Positions 46,675 through 54,457 of a DNA stretch of 64,000 nucleotides are shown here, in pieces. The DNA lies in NCBI RefSeq assembly GCF_024320785.1, contig NZ_JANDBC010000001.1, forward strand, positions 172,617 to 236,616. The letters are read 5' to 3'. The DNA comes from Gracilimonas sediminicola (GTDB lineage: Bacteria > Bacteroidota > Rhodothermia > Balneolales > Balneolaceae). A model generated the notes under the pieces. The model did not search any database and was not told the DNA's origin. It saw only the letters and a list, made by a program, of their open reading frames with translations. A program made the position numbers and the translations under genes. Positions within the stretch are counted from its first letter, which is position 1, and each line of letters begins with the position of its first letter.

Positions 46675-47448
46675 ATGCCTGATTCAAAATCGTATTCCAA
46701 AAAAGAAATAAGTAAAATTCTTACCAAAGCTTCTGAAATTCAGGTTAGAAAAGACTTGTATGAAGATCAGGAAACACTGTCTGAAGAAGACCTCATTCAC
46801 ATCGCTGAAGAAGTTGGTATTAGCAGAGAAGCCTTACATGAAGCATTAGCAAAAATTGGTGAGCCAGACCTGGATGAACAAACCTATAATTTGATAAAGG
46901 GAACATCGCGCATTCAGCATGCTTCTTCTATTGCGGGTGAAATTGATGAAGAACAGTGGGAAGACCTGGTTCTTGAAATACGGAAGATAACCGGTGGTAT
47001 TGGCAAGGTTAAGAAAACAGGAAATACCTTTGAATGGGAACAACGAAAAAGTGATTTCGGATATAAGCACTTCTCCTTCACCCCAAAAAATGGACAAACA
47101 AAAATTCAGATGGTCAGTTCATGGGGACCTTTTAAAGCGCTAAGCGGCTTCCTGAGTTTTTTCTTTGCCTTCATTATTACCCTGATCGTTGTAAAGGAAA
47201 TAAGCGGTAAGCAACTGGCTTTGATGATTGCCCCTTTCTTTGGCTTGGGTGGATTTGCTTTGAGCCGCTTTTTCCTGAAAAGTTATTACCATAAACAGAA
47301 GAATCAGCTTTCCACTCTCGCTTCTGCTCTTTCCCGAAAAATCCAGTCTTTTAATACAAACTCTATAAACATCGAAAACGATGATGTTTACAGTTTCAGT
47401 AACGATGGCAGCTTGGATCAATCGATCAAAAAAGAATCAGAATCATGA
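46675..47448 (+). CDS. Unknown membrane protein, paralog 1
   Basis: The 257 residues have three parts. A charged helical N-terminus (KKEISKILTKASEIQVRKDL...LIHIAEEVGISREAL) looks like a small predicted helix-turn-helix or SHOCT-like segment. A central domain is around WEDLVLEIRKITGGIGKVKKTGN. Two membrane helices lie at about 160-205. I do not recognise the family. It overlaps the next gene by four bases (ATGA) and is clearly paralogous to it. Confidence 0.8.
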   Translation: MPDSKSYSKKEISKILTKASEIQVRKDLYEDQETLSEEDLIHIAEEVGISREALHEALAKIGEPDLDEQTYNLIKGTSRIQHASSIAGEIDEEQWEDLVLEIRKITGGIGKVKKTGNTFEWEQRKSDFGYKHFSFTPKNGQTKIQMVSSWGPFKALSGFLSFFFAFIITLIVVKEISGKQLALMIAPFFGLGGFALSRFFLKSYYHKQKNQLSTLASALSRKIQSFNTNSINIENDDVYSFSNDGSLDQSIKKESES

Positions 47449-48224
47449 ATTCAAATAAAACTTATAGCAAAAAAGAAATCAGTAAAATTCTCAACCGGGC
47501 ATCTGAAATACAGATCAAGCGAGAGATTCATAGAGACCGGGATGGCCTATCAAAGGAAGAGCTCTTAGAATTAGCGGATGAAGCAGGTATCGATGCTGAT
47601 GTTATGCTTGAAGCAATATACACCATGGACGACCCAAACTTTAAGAACACCTTCAGTTGGTGGGCTGGTACGTCTAAAGTTCAAATAGTAAAGACTGTTG
47701 AAGGAGAGGTAAATGATGAAAATTGGGATGATCTCATAAAACAAATGCGGAAAGTTACCGGCGGGATTGGCGCCGATTCCAAAAGTGGAAAGTCCTACGA
47801 GTGGGAACAGCAAACCAAGGATATTGGGTATCGGCATATATCTTTAACTCCAAAGGAGGGAAAGACTTCGATTCAATATGTTTTAAACTGGCCGGGAATA
47901 AAGTTTATCACAAACTTCTTCGGTTTTCTCATCCCATTTATGATTACAGCAATTTCATTTGATGGCAGTGATACCTCTATGTTTATTGCTGCTTTGACAT
48001 CAACAATTGCCGGAGTAACCGGAGTTTTCGGTGTTCGGATTTTCCAGAAACTTTATTTTGAAAAGCAAAAGAAACAGCTTTCAAATATTATTGATGCAAT
48101 TTCCTCACGACTTCACATTTCTTCATTTGCCAAAACGTCCAGCTCTATTGAGATTGAAGATCAGGATCTCTATCAAACAGAAGAGCATCCGTCTTCCTCC
48201 CAGTCTAAAGAACGAAACGCTTAA
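47445..48224 (+). CDS. Unknown membrane protein, paralog 2
   Basis: The 259-residue protein repeats the layout of the previous gene. KKEISKILNRASEIQIKREIH and LLELADEAGIDADVML correspond to the first protein's N-terminus, WDDLIKQMRKVTGGIGADSKSGKSYEWEQQ corresponds to its middle, and two membrane helices lie near 165-215 with a basic region after them. The tandem, overlapping pair probably acts as a hetero-oligomer. Function is unknown. The stop overlaps the convergent gene at 48221 by four bases. Confidence 0.8.
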   Translation: MNSNKTYSKKEISKILNRASEIQIKREIHRDRDGLSKEELLELADEAGIDADVMLEAIYTMDDPNFKNTFSWWAGTSKVQIVKTVEGEVNDENWDDLIKQMRKVTGGIGADSKSGKSYEWEQQTKDIGYRHISLTPKEGKTSIQYVLNWPGIKFITNFFGFLIPFMITAISFDGSDTSMFIAALTSTIAGVTGVFGVRIFQKLYFEKQKKQLSNIIDAISSRLHISSFAKTSSSIEIEDQDLYQTEEHPSSSQSKERNA

Positions 48225-48568
48225 AGTGGTTTTACTTCCAAAGCTTTGATTGCAGCACTCAGAGAACAAATTCCATCCTGAAAGCAGCTCACCCAGTAAT
48301 GAATGGTTTCTCTGCGGCGCTTCACAAACGGATCGCAGGATGAAAACCGTCCTTTGAGTTCTTCAACCATGAACTTCACATCATCCTTGATTTCAATTTT
48401 GAGTTCATCAGGTAAATTTCCCCAGCCCATTAATTCAAAAGCCTGCTGCATTTCAGCATACTCATCTTGGCTCTCCCGCTCGATTCTCTTCAGAATTGGA
48501 ACGGCAAATAAAGCAGTTGACTGATCTTGTTGCGGGGTGATTGAAAGTGCGTTGCTTGTCATAATCAT
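48221..48568 (-). CDS. Small soluble protein of unknown function
   Basis: This is a 115-residue, mostly helical protein with no signal peptide. Visible features are PILKRIERESQDEYAEMQQAFELMGWGNLPDELK and a C-terminal HYWVSCFQDGICSLSAAIKALEVK with two cysteines. I know no family. A palindrome (48607-48628) lies upstream of its start, between it and folD, so it may have its own regulated promoter. Confidence 0.65.
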   Translation of the reverse strand: MIMTSNALSITPQQDQSTALFAVPILKRIERESQDEYAEMQQAFELMGWGNLPDELKIEIKDDVKFMVEELKGRFSSCDPFVKRRRETIHYWVSCFQDGICSLSAAIKALEVKPL

Positions 48569-48606
48569 TGGTTTTGTTTTTTGATTTACTCAATGATAAT
48601 GACAGT

Positions 48607-48628
48607 GAGTGACATCATAGTGTCACTC
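48607..48628 (-). promoter_or_regulatory. Perfect 8-bp inverted repeat, candidate operator
   Basis: GAGTGACA-TCATAG-TGTCACTC lies between folD and the small gene at 48221. No U-tract follows on the minus strand, which argues against a terminator and for a protein-binding site ahead of the small gene (about 40 bases before its ATG). Nearby TGACA copies strengthen this. Confidence 0.5.
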
Positions 48629-48645
48629 CTAATGCAAAAAAGTTT

Positions 48646-49536
48646 TTACTCCGGATAAATACTCTTTTTAGCTGCCAGCAATGTATTTTTCATCAGCATG
48701 GCAACCGTCATCGGGCCAACACCACCGGGGACCGGAGTAATCCAGCTGGCTTTTTTCTTAACCGACTCAAAGTCCACATCACCAACCAGCTTGTATCCTT
48801 TTTCAGCGGTTTCATCAGCTATACGGTTAATTCCCACATCAATAATCACCGCCCCTTCCTTAATCATCTCAGCTTTAATCAGGTGAGGCTGGCCTGCTGC
48901 AGCAATCAGAATGTCAGCCGAAATTGTATGCTGAGTCAGATCTTTGGTGTACTTATGGCAAATGGTTGTAGTTGCTTTACCGGATGAATTTTCCCTGGAC
49001 AGCATAATCGCCATAGGCGACCCCACAATGTTGCTGGCCCCAACTACAACAGCATGCTTGGCCTTTACGGGGATACTATAATGTTTGAAAAGCTCCATAA
49101 TTCCCGCCGGGGTGCAACTGCGAAAACAAGGCTGGTCAACCGTAAGCCTTCCTACATTCATGGGATGAAAACCATCCACATCCTTACGATGGTCGATGCT
49201 TTCAATCACGTCATGAGAAGATAGATGTGCCGGTAATGGGAGCTGAACCAGGATGCCATCCACGGAGTCGTCTTCATTATACTGCTGAATGATCGATTTA
49301 AGCTCTTTAGCAGATATGGTATCCTGCAATATTTCGGTATGTGTTTCGATGCCCACCTCTTCACAGGCCCGGGTTTTGGCACCCGTATACACTTTAGAGG
49401 CCGGGTCATCACCTACTAAAATCACCTGCAGGAACGGCGCCCGATTTCCCTTCGCCGTCCAGTCTTCCACATCCTCCCGAACGCGGTTACGGACTAATTC
49501 TGCTACTTTCTTGCCATCAATAATTTCTGCACTCAT
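48646..49536 (-). CDS. folD: Bifunctional methylene-THF dehydrogenase / methenyl-THF cyclohydrolase
   Basis: The 296 residues match FolD, which interconverts 5,10-methylene- and 10-formyl-tetrahydrofolate with NADP. Motifs are YTGAKTRACEEVGIET (active-site Lys), VDGILVQLPLPAHL, VVVGASNIVGSPMA (dinucleotide site) and the C-terminal PVPGGVGPMTVAMLMKNTL. It starts one base after the stop of an NtrC-type regulator, so the two are co-transcribed, though functionally unrelated as far as visible. Confidence 0.97.
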   Translation of the reverse strand: MSAEIIDGKKVAELVRNRVREDVEDWTAKGNRAPFLQVILVGDDPASKVYTGAKTRACEEVGIETHTEILQDTISAKELKSIIQQYNEDDSVDGILVQLPLPAHLSSHDVIESIDHRKDVDGFHPMNVGRLTVDQPCFRSCTPAGIMELFKHYSIPVKAKHAVVVGASNIVGSPMAIMLSRENSSGKATTTICHKYTKDLTQHTISADILIAAAGQPHLIKAEMIKEGAVIIDVGINRIADETAEKGYKLVGDVDFESVKKKASWITPVPGGVGPMTVAMLMKNTLLAAKKSIYPE

Positions 49537-49537
49537 A

Positions 49538-50911
49538 CTATCGCTCTATGTTATACTTTTTCATTTTATTGTACATGTGGCTGCGTTGTATGCCAATCTG
49601 TTCTGCAGTCTGAGAAATGTTCCAATCGTTCTTTTCCAGCTGCTTTACTAAAAATATGCGTTCTGCTGTTTCCTTGAAATCCTGAAAATCTTCTGTTTCA
49701 TCAGCCAGTTTACCCAAATCCCCTGCTTTTAAATCCCTTGTTTTGAGCACGTCATTGACGGTTTCTTTGGTGATTTCATCTCCTGATTCCAGAATTCCCA
49801 GTCGCTCTACCGCATTCTGAAGCTCCCGAACATTCCCGCTCCACTCTTTTTCCTTTAGCGCCTTCAGGGCACCATCTGAAAATGAAATAGATGAAAAGCT
49901 GATATCTTTTTCCTTCAGGTTATTCAGGCAGGCTTTGGCAATTAGCGGGATATCTTCCTTACGCTCTCTGAGTGGAGGAACTTTGATTGGAATCACGCTT
50001 ATCCGGTGAAATAAATCTTCCCGAAAATTTCCTTCTTTGATCTCTTCTTCCAGATCTTTATTCGTAGCCGCAAGTATGCGGACATCCACCGAAACTGATT
50101 CATTACCACCCACGCGGGTCACTTTATTTTCCTGCAGAGCCCGTAACACTTTGGCCTGTGCCTCCAAACTCATATCCCCAATTTCATCCAAAAATAAGGT
50201 GCCACCGTCAGCCTGTTCAAACTTACCGATACGCTGATCAGAAGCGCCGGTAAATGCACCTTTTTCGTGACCAAACAATTCACTTTCCAACAAATCGGAT
50301 GGAATGGCTGCGCAGTTTACTTCCACGAAAGGTCCGGTGCTTCTTGGGCTTTTTTCATGAATCCATTTTGCCACCAGCTCCTTTCCGGTTCCATTTTCGC
50401 CGGTTATTAAAACGCGGGATTGCGTAGGGGCAACTTTCTCGATCAGCGTTTTGATTTTCGAAATAGCTTTGCTCTCCCCGATGATCTCCTGAACCTTCGG
50501 CAGCTTTTTCTTGATCTGCTTGTACTCTTTGGCAAGATTTTGCTGTGAAAGCGCATTCCTGACCGAAATCAGCAGACGATTTAAATCCGGGGGTTTTTCC
50601 AGAAAATCATAGGCGCCCATTTTTGTGGCTTCAACGGCAATTTCTATGGTACCGTGACCGGAAATCATAATAACAGGAAACTCGTGTCCGGCTTCGCGAA
50701 GCTTTTTTAGGGTCTCAAGGCCATCCATTCCCTGCATTTTGATATCAAGGAACATAAGGTCTATGTCATTCTCTCCAACAAAATCCAGGGCCAGCTGTCC
50801 GCTTTCAGCAGTAGAAACCTCATAGTTCTCGTACTGCAGAATTTCTTCCAGCGTATTACGAATGGCTTTTTCGTCATCCGTAATTAAGATATGAGCTTTC
50901 TGTTCAGACAT
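49538..50911 (-). CDS. Sigma-54-dependent NtrC-type response regulator
   Basis: The 457 residues are in three domains. The receiver at 1-120 has phospho-acceptor Asp56 (LMFLDIKM) and Lys in FLEKPP. The AAA+ ATPase has Walker A GENGTGKE at 171-178 and the sigma-54 contact loop GAFTGA at 218-223. The Fis-type C-terminal helix-turn-helix is NDWNISQTAEQIGIQRSHMYNKMKK. It activates sigma-54 promoters after phosphorylation. No sensor kinase is next to it. Its target genes are unknown. Confidence 0.95.
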   Translation of the reverse strand: MSEQKAHILITDDEKAIRNTLEEILQYENYEVSTAESGQLALDFVGENDIDLMFLDIKMQGMDGLETLKKLREAGHEFPVIMISGHGTIEIAVEATKMGAYDFLEKPPDLNRLLISVRNALSQQNLAKEYKQIKKKLPKVQEIIGESKAISKIKTLIEKVAPTQSRVLITGENGTGKELVAKWIHEKSPRSTGPFVEVNCAAIPSDLLESELFGHEKGAFTGASDQRIGKFEQADGGTLFLDEIGDMSLEAQAKVLRALQENKVTRVGGNESVSVDVRILAATNKDLEEEIKEGNFREDLFHRISVIPIKVPPLRERKEDIPLIAKACLNNLKEKDISFSSISFSDGALKALKEKEWSGNVRELQNAVERLGILESGDEITKETVNDVLKTRDLKAGDLGKLADETEDFQDFKETAERIFLVKQLEKNDWNISQTAEQIGIQRSHMYNKMKKYNIER

Positions 50912-51025
50912 TCCCGGTATGGTTAACTATTGTTTAGAGGCCACGAAATCACTAAAACCCAAAGCCTACGCAAACTAAGATTACTACTTACACTTTAGTG
51001 CTTTCGAGTTTTTTATGGCAATACA

Positions 51026-52462
51026 TCAATACTTGCCGTAAAGGTACATCAATATTTTTTCATGGACAGCATCGATTGGGCGTACTTTTTCCGAGATAAA
51101 ATTATTTGTCGCAATACTCACGATGATCTTCTTCCCTGATTCTGCCTCAAAATAACCACTCAGTGTTCTAACCCCGGTCACAAAACCCGACTTCCCTTTG
51201 AAATTGTTGTACAATGGAGTTCCCTTCATCCGATGGGCCAATGTTCCATCAATACCGGCTACCGACATGCTGTTGAAATAGGCCGTAGATTCAGGGTGAT
51301 CCTGCATCTTAACCAACAGATCCGATAATATCGCCGTCTTGTTGAAATTCCCTCCTGCCAAACCGGAGCCGTCGTTCATCTGAATGTGAGTGGTATCCAA
51401 TCCCATTTCTGCTGCAAATTCCCTAACCTGCTGAATGCCGTGTTCAAACGATCCCGGTTGTTCTCCAGCCTTGGCAGAAAGCGTTTTGAGTATCATCTCG
51501 GTATAAAAATTATCGCTTTCTTTGTTCACCCACTTGATGAGCTCAGCCAGTGGCTTCGATTCGTGTTCAGCCAGGATGTTCGAAGTATCGTAATCGAAGG
51601 CTTTATCATAAACCACGATCGCACCGTCAAATCGAATTCCGTTGTCATTGAGGTATTCTTTAAATGAATCCAAAAAAAACATGGGGGGATTATCTATCGA
51701 AAGCGATTCATCTTCATAATAATCCTTAGGCAAAGTGCTACCCAGCACAATGCGATTGCCTCCCATCTCCCGGCGGTAGTATTCGTCGTATTCCGTGGCC
51801 GGGTGAGTGATCACCTGCCGGTTTTCAAACTGTACATAATCTGTGCTATCCGGAAACCAGGTAATGCGCGGTGTTTCCCCAATTTCACCTTCTGCAAACA
51901 CTTCCAGGTCCACGGCATTGTTGTTGAAGGATAGCGGGCTGACCTGAACTCCGTAGTAGAATGAAAAATCGTACCAGTCCCATCCTTTGGGGTAATGCTG
52001 CCCGTCAAATAAGCTGACATCGGCCATCAGATTTCCATCAATCTCTTCAATTCCCTTTGCTTTCAGCTGATCGGCAAACTTTCGGAACACATGATAACGG
52101 TCATCATTATATAAATCGCCGCTTATTGAAGGGTCTCCACTTCCCTTTATGATGAGATTACCCTTCCATGTATTGCCCGACAATTCTCCATCTCCATAAA
52201 CCGAAGTTCGGAAGCGGTAATCAGCACCAAAAAAATCGAGGAATGCGGCTGTAGTTAACAGCTTTTGGTTGGAAGCGGGAACAATCACTTTGTCGGGATG
52301 GAAGCTTTCCAGTATCCGGCCCTGATCGTCCCGTACCATTACCGACCAAAACGCTTCCTGATTAGGAGCCTGATCAATAATAGCCGAAAGATTCTGAGCA
52401 CAAAGGGTTTCCGCAAAAAATGCGAGGAGCAATGGAAGTACAATGCGGAAAGAAAGCTTCAT
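51026..52462 (-). CDS. dacB: D-alanyl-D-alanine carboxypeptidase/endopeptidase (PBP4/DacB type)
   Basis: The 478-residue class C low-molecular-weight penicillin-binding protein has a signal peptide (VLPLLLAFFAETLCAQ). The catalytic SxxK is SNQK at 64-67, SDN follows near 317, and KSG near 422 replaces the KTG box. A large insertion between the first and second motif is typical of PBP4. It cleaves D-Ala-D-Ala and peptide crosslinks in the periplasm. Its start directly abuts the stop of the PTS IIA-like gene, so both share a message. Confidence 0.93.
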   Translation of the reverse strand: MKLSFRIVLPLLLAFFAETLCAQNLSAIIDQAPNQEAFWSVMVRDDQGRILESFHPDKVIVPASNQKLLTTAAFLDFFGADYRFRTSVYGDGELSGNTWKGNLIIKGSGDPSISGDLYNDDRYHVFRKFADQLKAKGIEEIDGNLMADVSLFDGQHYPKGWDWYDFSFYYGVQVSPLSFNNNAVDLEVFAEGEIGETPRITWFPDSTDYVQFENRQVITHPATEYDEYYRREMGGNRIVLGSTLPKDYYEDESLSIDNPPMFFLDSFKEYLNDNGIRFDGAIVVYDKAFDYDTSNILAEHESKPLAELIKWVNKESDNFYTEMILKTLSAKAGEQPGSFEHGIQQVREFAAEMGLDTTHIQMNDGSGLAGGNFNKTAILSDLLVKMQDHPESTAYFNSMSVAGIDGTLAHRMKGTPLYNNFKGKSGFVTGVRTLSGYFEAESGKKIIVSIATNNFISEKVRPIDAVHEKILMYLYGKY

Positions 52463-52936
52463 TTAGCTTACAAAGTATTTTTCTTCTTCACCCTGAAATG
52501 CATTCAGAATTTCATCAGTAGAGCTGCAATTAAGGATCGTTTCCCTGAATGATCCGCTGTTCATCAGCCTTGAAATCCGGCTTAACAGCTTAATATGCTG
52601 GCTGTTATTTGATTCCGGCCCAACAAGCAGAAAAACCAACCGAACCGGTTCATCATCGATAGAATCAAAGTCGAGCGGTTCTTCCAGGAGAGCAAAAGCA
52701 GCAAGGTTATCATCCACCGACGAAGTTTTTGCGTGCGGAATAGCGAGACCTTTCCCCACACCGGTACTCATTATTTTTTCGCGTTCAAACACAGCTTGTC
52801 TTATTTCTTCCAACTGTTCTTTGGACTCCACTTTTTCCTCTAAAGCATCTACAAGGGCATTTATAAGTTCTTTTTTGGAGCCAACAGCAAAGCTGGGGAG
52901 AACCGTGGTTTGATCTAACAGCGAAAATAAATTCAT
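52463..52936 (-). CDS. PTS EIIA (PtsN-like) domain protein
   Basis: The protein has 157 residues from the ATG at 52936, which has AGGA about seven bases before it. A TTG start at 52951 would add MPGNY and is less likely. The single EIIA(fructose/nitrogen) domain has the phosphorylatable His in GLAIPHAKTSSV, then LAAFALLEEPLDF and VRLVFLLVGPESNNSQHIKLLSRIS. PtsN-type proteins are mostly regulatory. No EIIB or EIIC is nearby. Confidence 0.9.
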   Translation of the reverse strand: MNLFSLLDQTTVLPSFAVGSKKELINALVDALEEKVESKEQLEEIRQAVFEREKIMSTGVGKGLAIPHAKTSSVDDNLAAFALLEEPLDFDSIDDEPVRLVFLLVGPESNNSQHIKLLSRISRLMNSGSFRETILNCSSTDEILNAFQGEEEKYFVS

Positions 52937-53195
52937 GTAATTTCCTGGCAAAAATAAAGATTCGATAGCGCTCGAATATAGGCAGTGAAGAGTGAATCAA
53001 TCAAAGATTAATTGCATTGTTTTTAGCTAAGCCGAATAATAAGGGGTAAGCTGTAACCGATTTTTACAAAACAGGATCACTCTGACTTTTGTCATTTACT
53101 TTCAATTCAGCCCCTTTATCAGAGTAAGGGTGACTACGTCCATACCTCGCTCTATTCCCCCTATCAATAACCCGCCAAAATCCTTAAACTTGGCC

Positions 53196-53861
53196 ATGAA
53201 TTGGATCCGGAGTACACTCACAATTTTAAAGAAAGACCTGCAGATTGAACTGCGCACCCGATTTGCCTTCAACATGGTGCTGGCTTTTGTTGCGGCAGCC
53301 ATGCTTTTAGTGTTATTCACCCTCCGCGCCGACCAGCTGGAGCCGGGGCCAAAATCCGGCCTGGTTTGGATTATCATTCTCTTTGCCGCTCTATCTGCCC
53401 TTAGCCGAAGTTTCATTTCTGAAACCGATAAAAAAACCTTTGACCTGCTCCGTATTTACGCCGAAGGAACCACCGTTTATACCGGGAAACTGCTATACAA
53501 TTTTTTGTTCACGCTGCTTATAAATGTCGCCACTTTTGCCGGGTATATTTTTCTGATGGGCTTAGAGATTCAGTCCTGGCCGGCATTTCTTGTTATGCTT
53601 TTGGTGGGAACCGCGGGCTTATCAGGCGTGGCAACGATGACAGCGGCCGTTGTGTCTCAGGCCGACCGTAAAGGGGCAATTTTCTCTGTGTTGAGCATCC
53701 CCCTGTTTATGCCATTAGTGCTCTTACTGGCTGATATCAGTAAAACAGCCTTCATAAGTGGTGGAGACGGCTCTATGAACAACGTCACGGCTCTGATCGG
53801 CTTTGCCGGGGTAACCATCACCGCCGGAATTTTGCTTTTTGATTACATTTGGGAGGAATGA
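53196..53861 (+). CDS. ccmB: Heme exporter membrane subunit CcmB
   Basis: The 221 residues form a six-helix membrane protein of the CcmB family. MNWIRSTLTILKKDLQIELRTRF is the expected start, followed by FNMVLAFVAAAMLLVLF and SALSRSFISETDKKTFDLLR. It is the permease half of the CcmABCDE cytochrome c maturation exporter. I use ATG 53196; the longer frame from 53130 adds a proline-rich stretch unlike the family. No ccmA is in the window. The TGA stop overlaps the first heptamer of the array that begins at 53860. Confidence 0.85.
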   Translation: MNWIRSTLTILKKDLQIELRTRFAFNMVLAFVAAAMLLVLFTLRADQLEPGPKSGLVWIIILFAALSALSRSFISETDKKTFDLLRIYAEGTTVYTGKLLYNFLFTLLINVATFAGYIFLMGLEIQSWPAFLVMLLVGTAGLSGVATMTAAVVSQADRKGAIFSVLSIPLFMPLVLLLADISKTAFISGGDGSMNNVTALIGFAGVTITAGILLFDYIWEE

Positions 53862-53950
53862 CGACGGACGAACGACGAGGGACCAACGACGGATGACCGA
53901 CGACCATTGACTAATGACCAATGACGATAGACTAATGACTAACGATTAAC
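53860..53950 (+). repeat. Left array of 13 degenerate heptamers (GACNNNN)
   Basis: From 53860 every seventh base starts a new unit: twelve GAC units and a last GAT unit. The last four bases vary but follow B-R-A-Y (e.g. GACGAAC, GACCAAC, GACTAAT, GACCAAT). The array begins at the ccmB stop codon and ends 12 bases before the S23 gene. Nothing coding fits it. Phase is unbroken over 91 bases. Confidence 0.92.
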
Positions 53951-53962
53951 CTTTTAACTGTT

Positions 53963-54361
53963 ATGGCTTTTAAGTTTGAGAAATTAGAGGTTTGGCAATT
54001 GGCTGTAGATTTAGCTGATGAGATATATCTGTTAATTGAAGTGTTGCCTGATACTGAAAAGTTTAATCTAACTTCACAAATTCAAAGAGCCGTTACATCT
54101 GTATCTTTAAATATTGCTGAAGGCTCGACTGGTCAAACTGATCCGGAGCAGGCTCGGTTTATTGGATATGCTCATAGATCGTTGATGGAGGTTGTAGCTT
54201 GTCTTATTCTAATGAAAAAGAGGACTTATATTTCTACAGAACTTTTCGAAAAACTTTACCAAGATTCGGAAAAGTTATCTGCTAAATTGTTAGCAATGAA
54301 AAAATATCTAAAGAAAGGACTTCAATCCAATGAACCAGGCAAGAGCTATGAAATTGAATAA
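53963..54361 (+). CDS. Four-helix-bundle protein of the S23/IVP family
   Basis: The 132 residues match the family first seen in 23S rRNA intervening sequences. It starts FKFEKLEVWQLAVDLADEIYLLIEVLP and has the hallmark LTSQIQRAVTSVSLNIAEGS in helix two. FIGYAHRSLMEVVACLILMKK and a final helix ending KKYLKK follow. The fold is a four-helix bundle that forms a pentameric barrel in relatives, and diversity-generating retroelement Avd proteins are distant kin. The real job is unknown; nucleic-acid binding by the basic surface is suspected. Codon use is AT-rich. It is bordered by heptamer arrays on both sides. Confidence 0.92.
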   Translation: MAFKFEKLEVWQLAVDLADEIYLLIEVLPDTEKFNLTSQIQRAVTSVSLNIAEGSTGQTDPEQARFIGYAHRSLMEVVACLILMKKRTYISTELFEKLYQDSEKLSAKLLAMKKYLKKGLQSNEPGKSYEIE

Positions 54362-54363
54362 GC

Positions 54364-54440
54364 GTTGGTCATCAGTCAGTGGTCATTCGTCGTTGGCCGT
54401 CCGTCGTTGGTCTACCGTCCTTCGTCGTCCATCACTCGTC
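54364..54440 (+). repeat. Right array of 11 degenerate heptamers (NNNNGTC)
   Basis: Units of seven end in GTC: gttgGTC, atcaGTC, agtgGTC, attcGTC, gttgGCC, gtccGTC and so on to actcGTC, with one GCC and one ATC exception. Read on the minus strand they are GACNRAY-like, matching the left array. It starts two bases after the S23 stop and ends 17 bases before holB. Confidence 0.92.
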
Positions 54441-54457
54441 ATAAACAACAGGAATTC

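Larger units (their letters stand above)
53860..54440 (+). mobile_element. S23 gene enclosed by inverted heptamer arrays (candidate mobile unit)
   Basis: The 581-base unit consists of GACNNNN x13, the four-helix-bundle gene and NNNNGTC x11. The right array is the reverse complement of the same pattern (GACNRAY on the minus strand; e.g. GACCAAC occurs in both). The internal gene is noticeably AT-rich compared with ccmB and holB. The unit sits between two plus-strand genes, and the right array extends the holB frame backwards. I know of no described element with this layout, so mobility is inferred from architecture alone. Confidence 0.6.

Noticed and set aside
48607..48628. Rho-independent terminator of folD
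   Set aside because: The stem is perfect but is not followed by a U-tract on the transcript strand.
53130..53195. Upstream extension of ccmB
   Set aside because: The 22 added residues are Pro- and Asn-rich and unlike CcmB; the ATG at 53196 gives the family's normal length and start.
53860..54440. Diversity-generating retroelement
   Set aside because: The S23 protein is distantly related to DGR Avd, but no reverse transcriptase and no template/variable repeat pair is present in the window.
53860..54440. CRISPR array at the heptamer repeats
   Set aside because: Units are 7 bases with only three fixed and no spacers of regular length; no cas genes are near.
53860..54440. 23S rRNA intervening sequence
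   Set aside because: The protein belongs to the IVP family, but no rRNA gene is present here, so this copy is not inside 23S rRNA.
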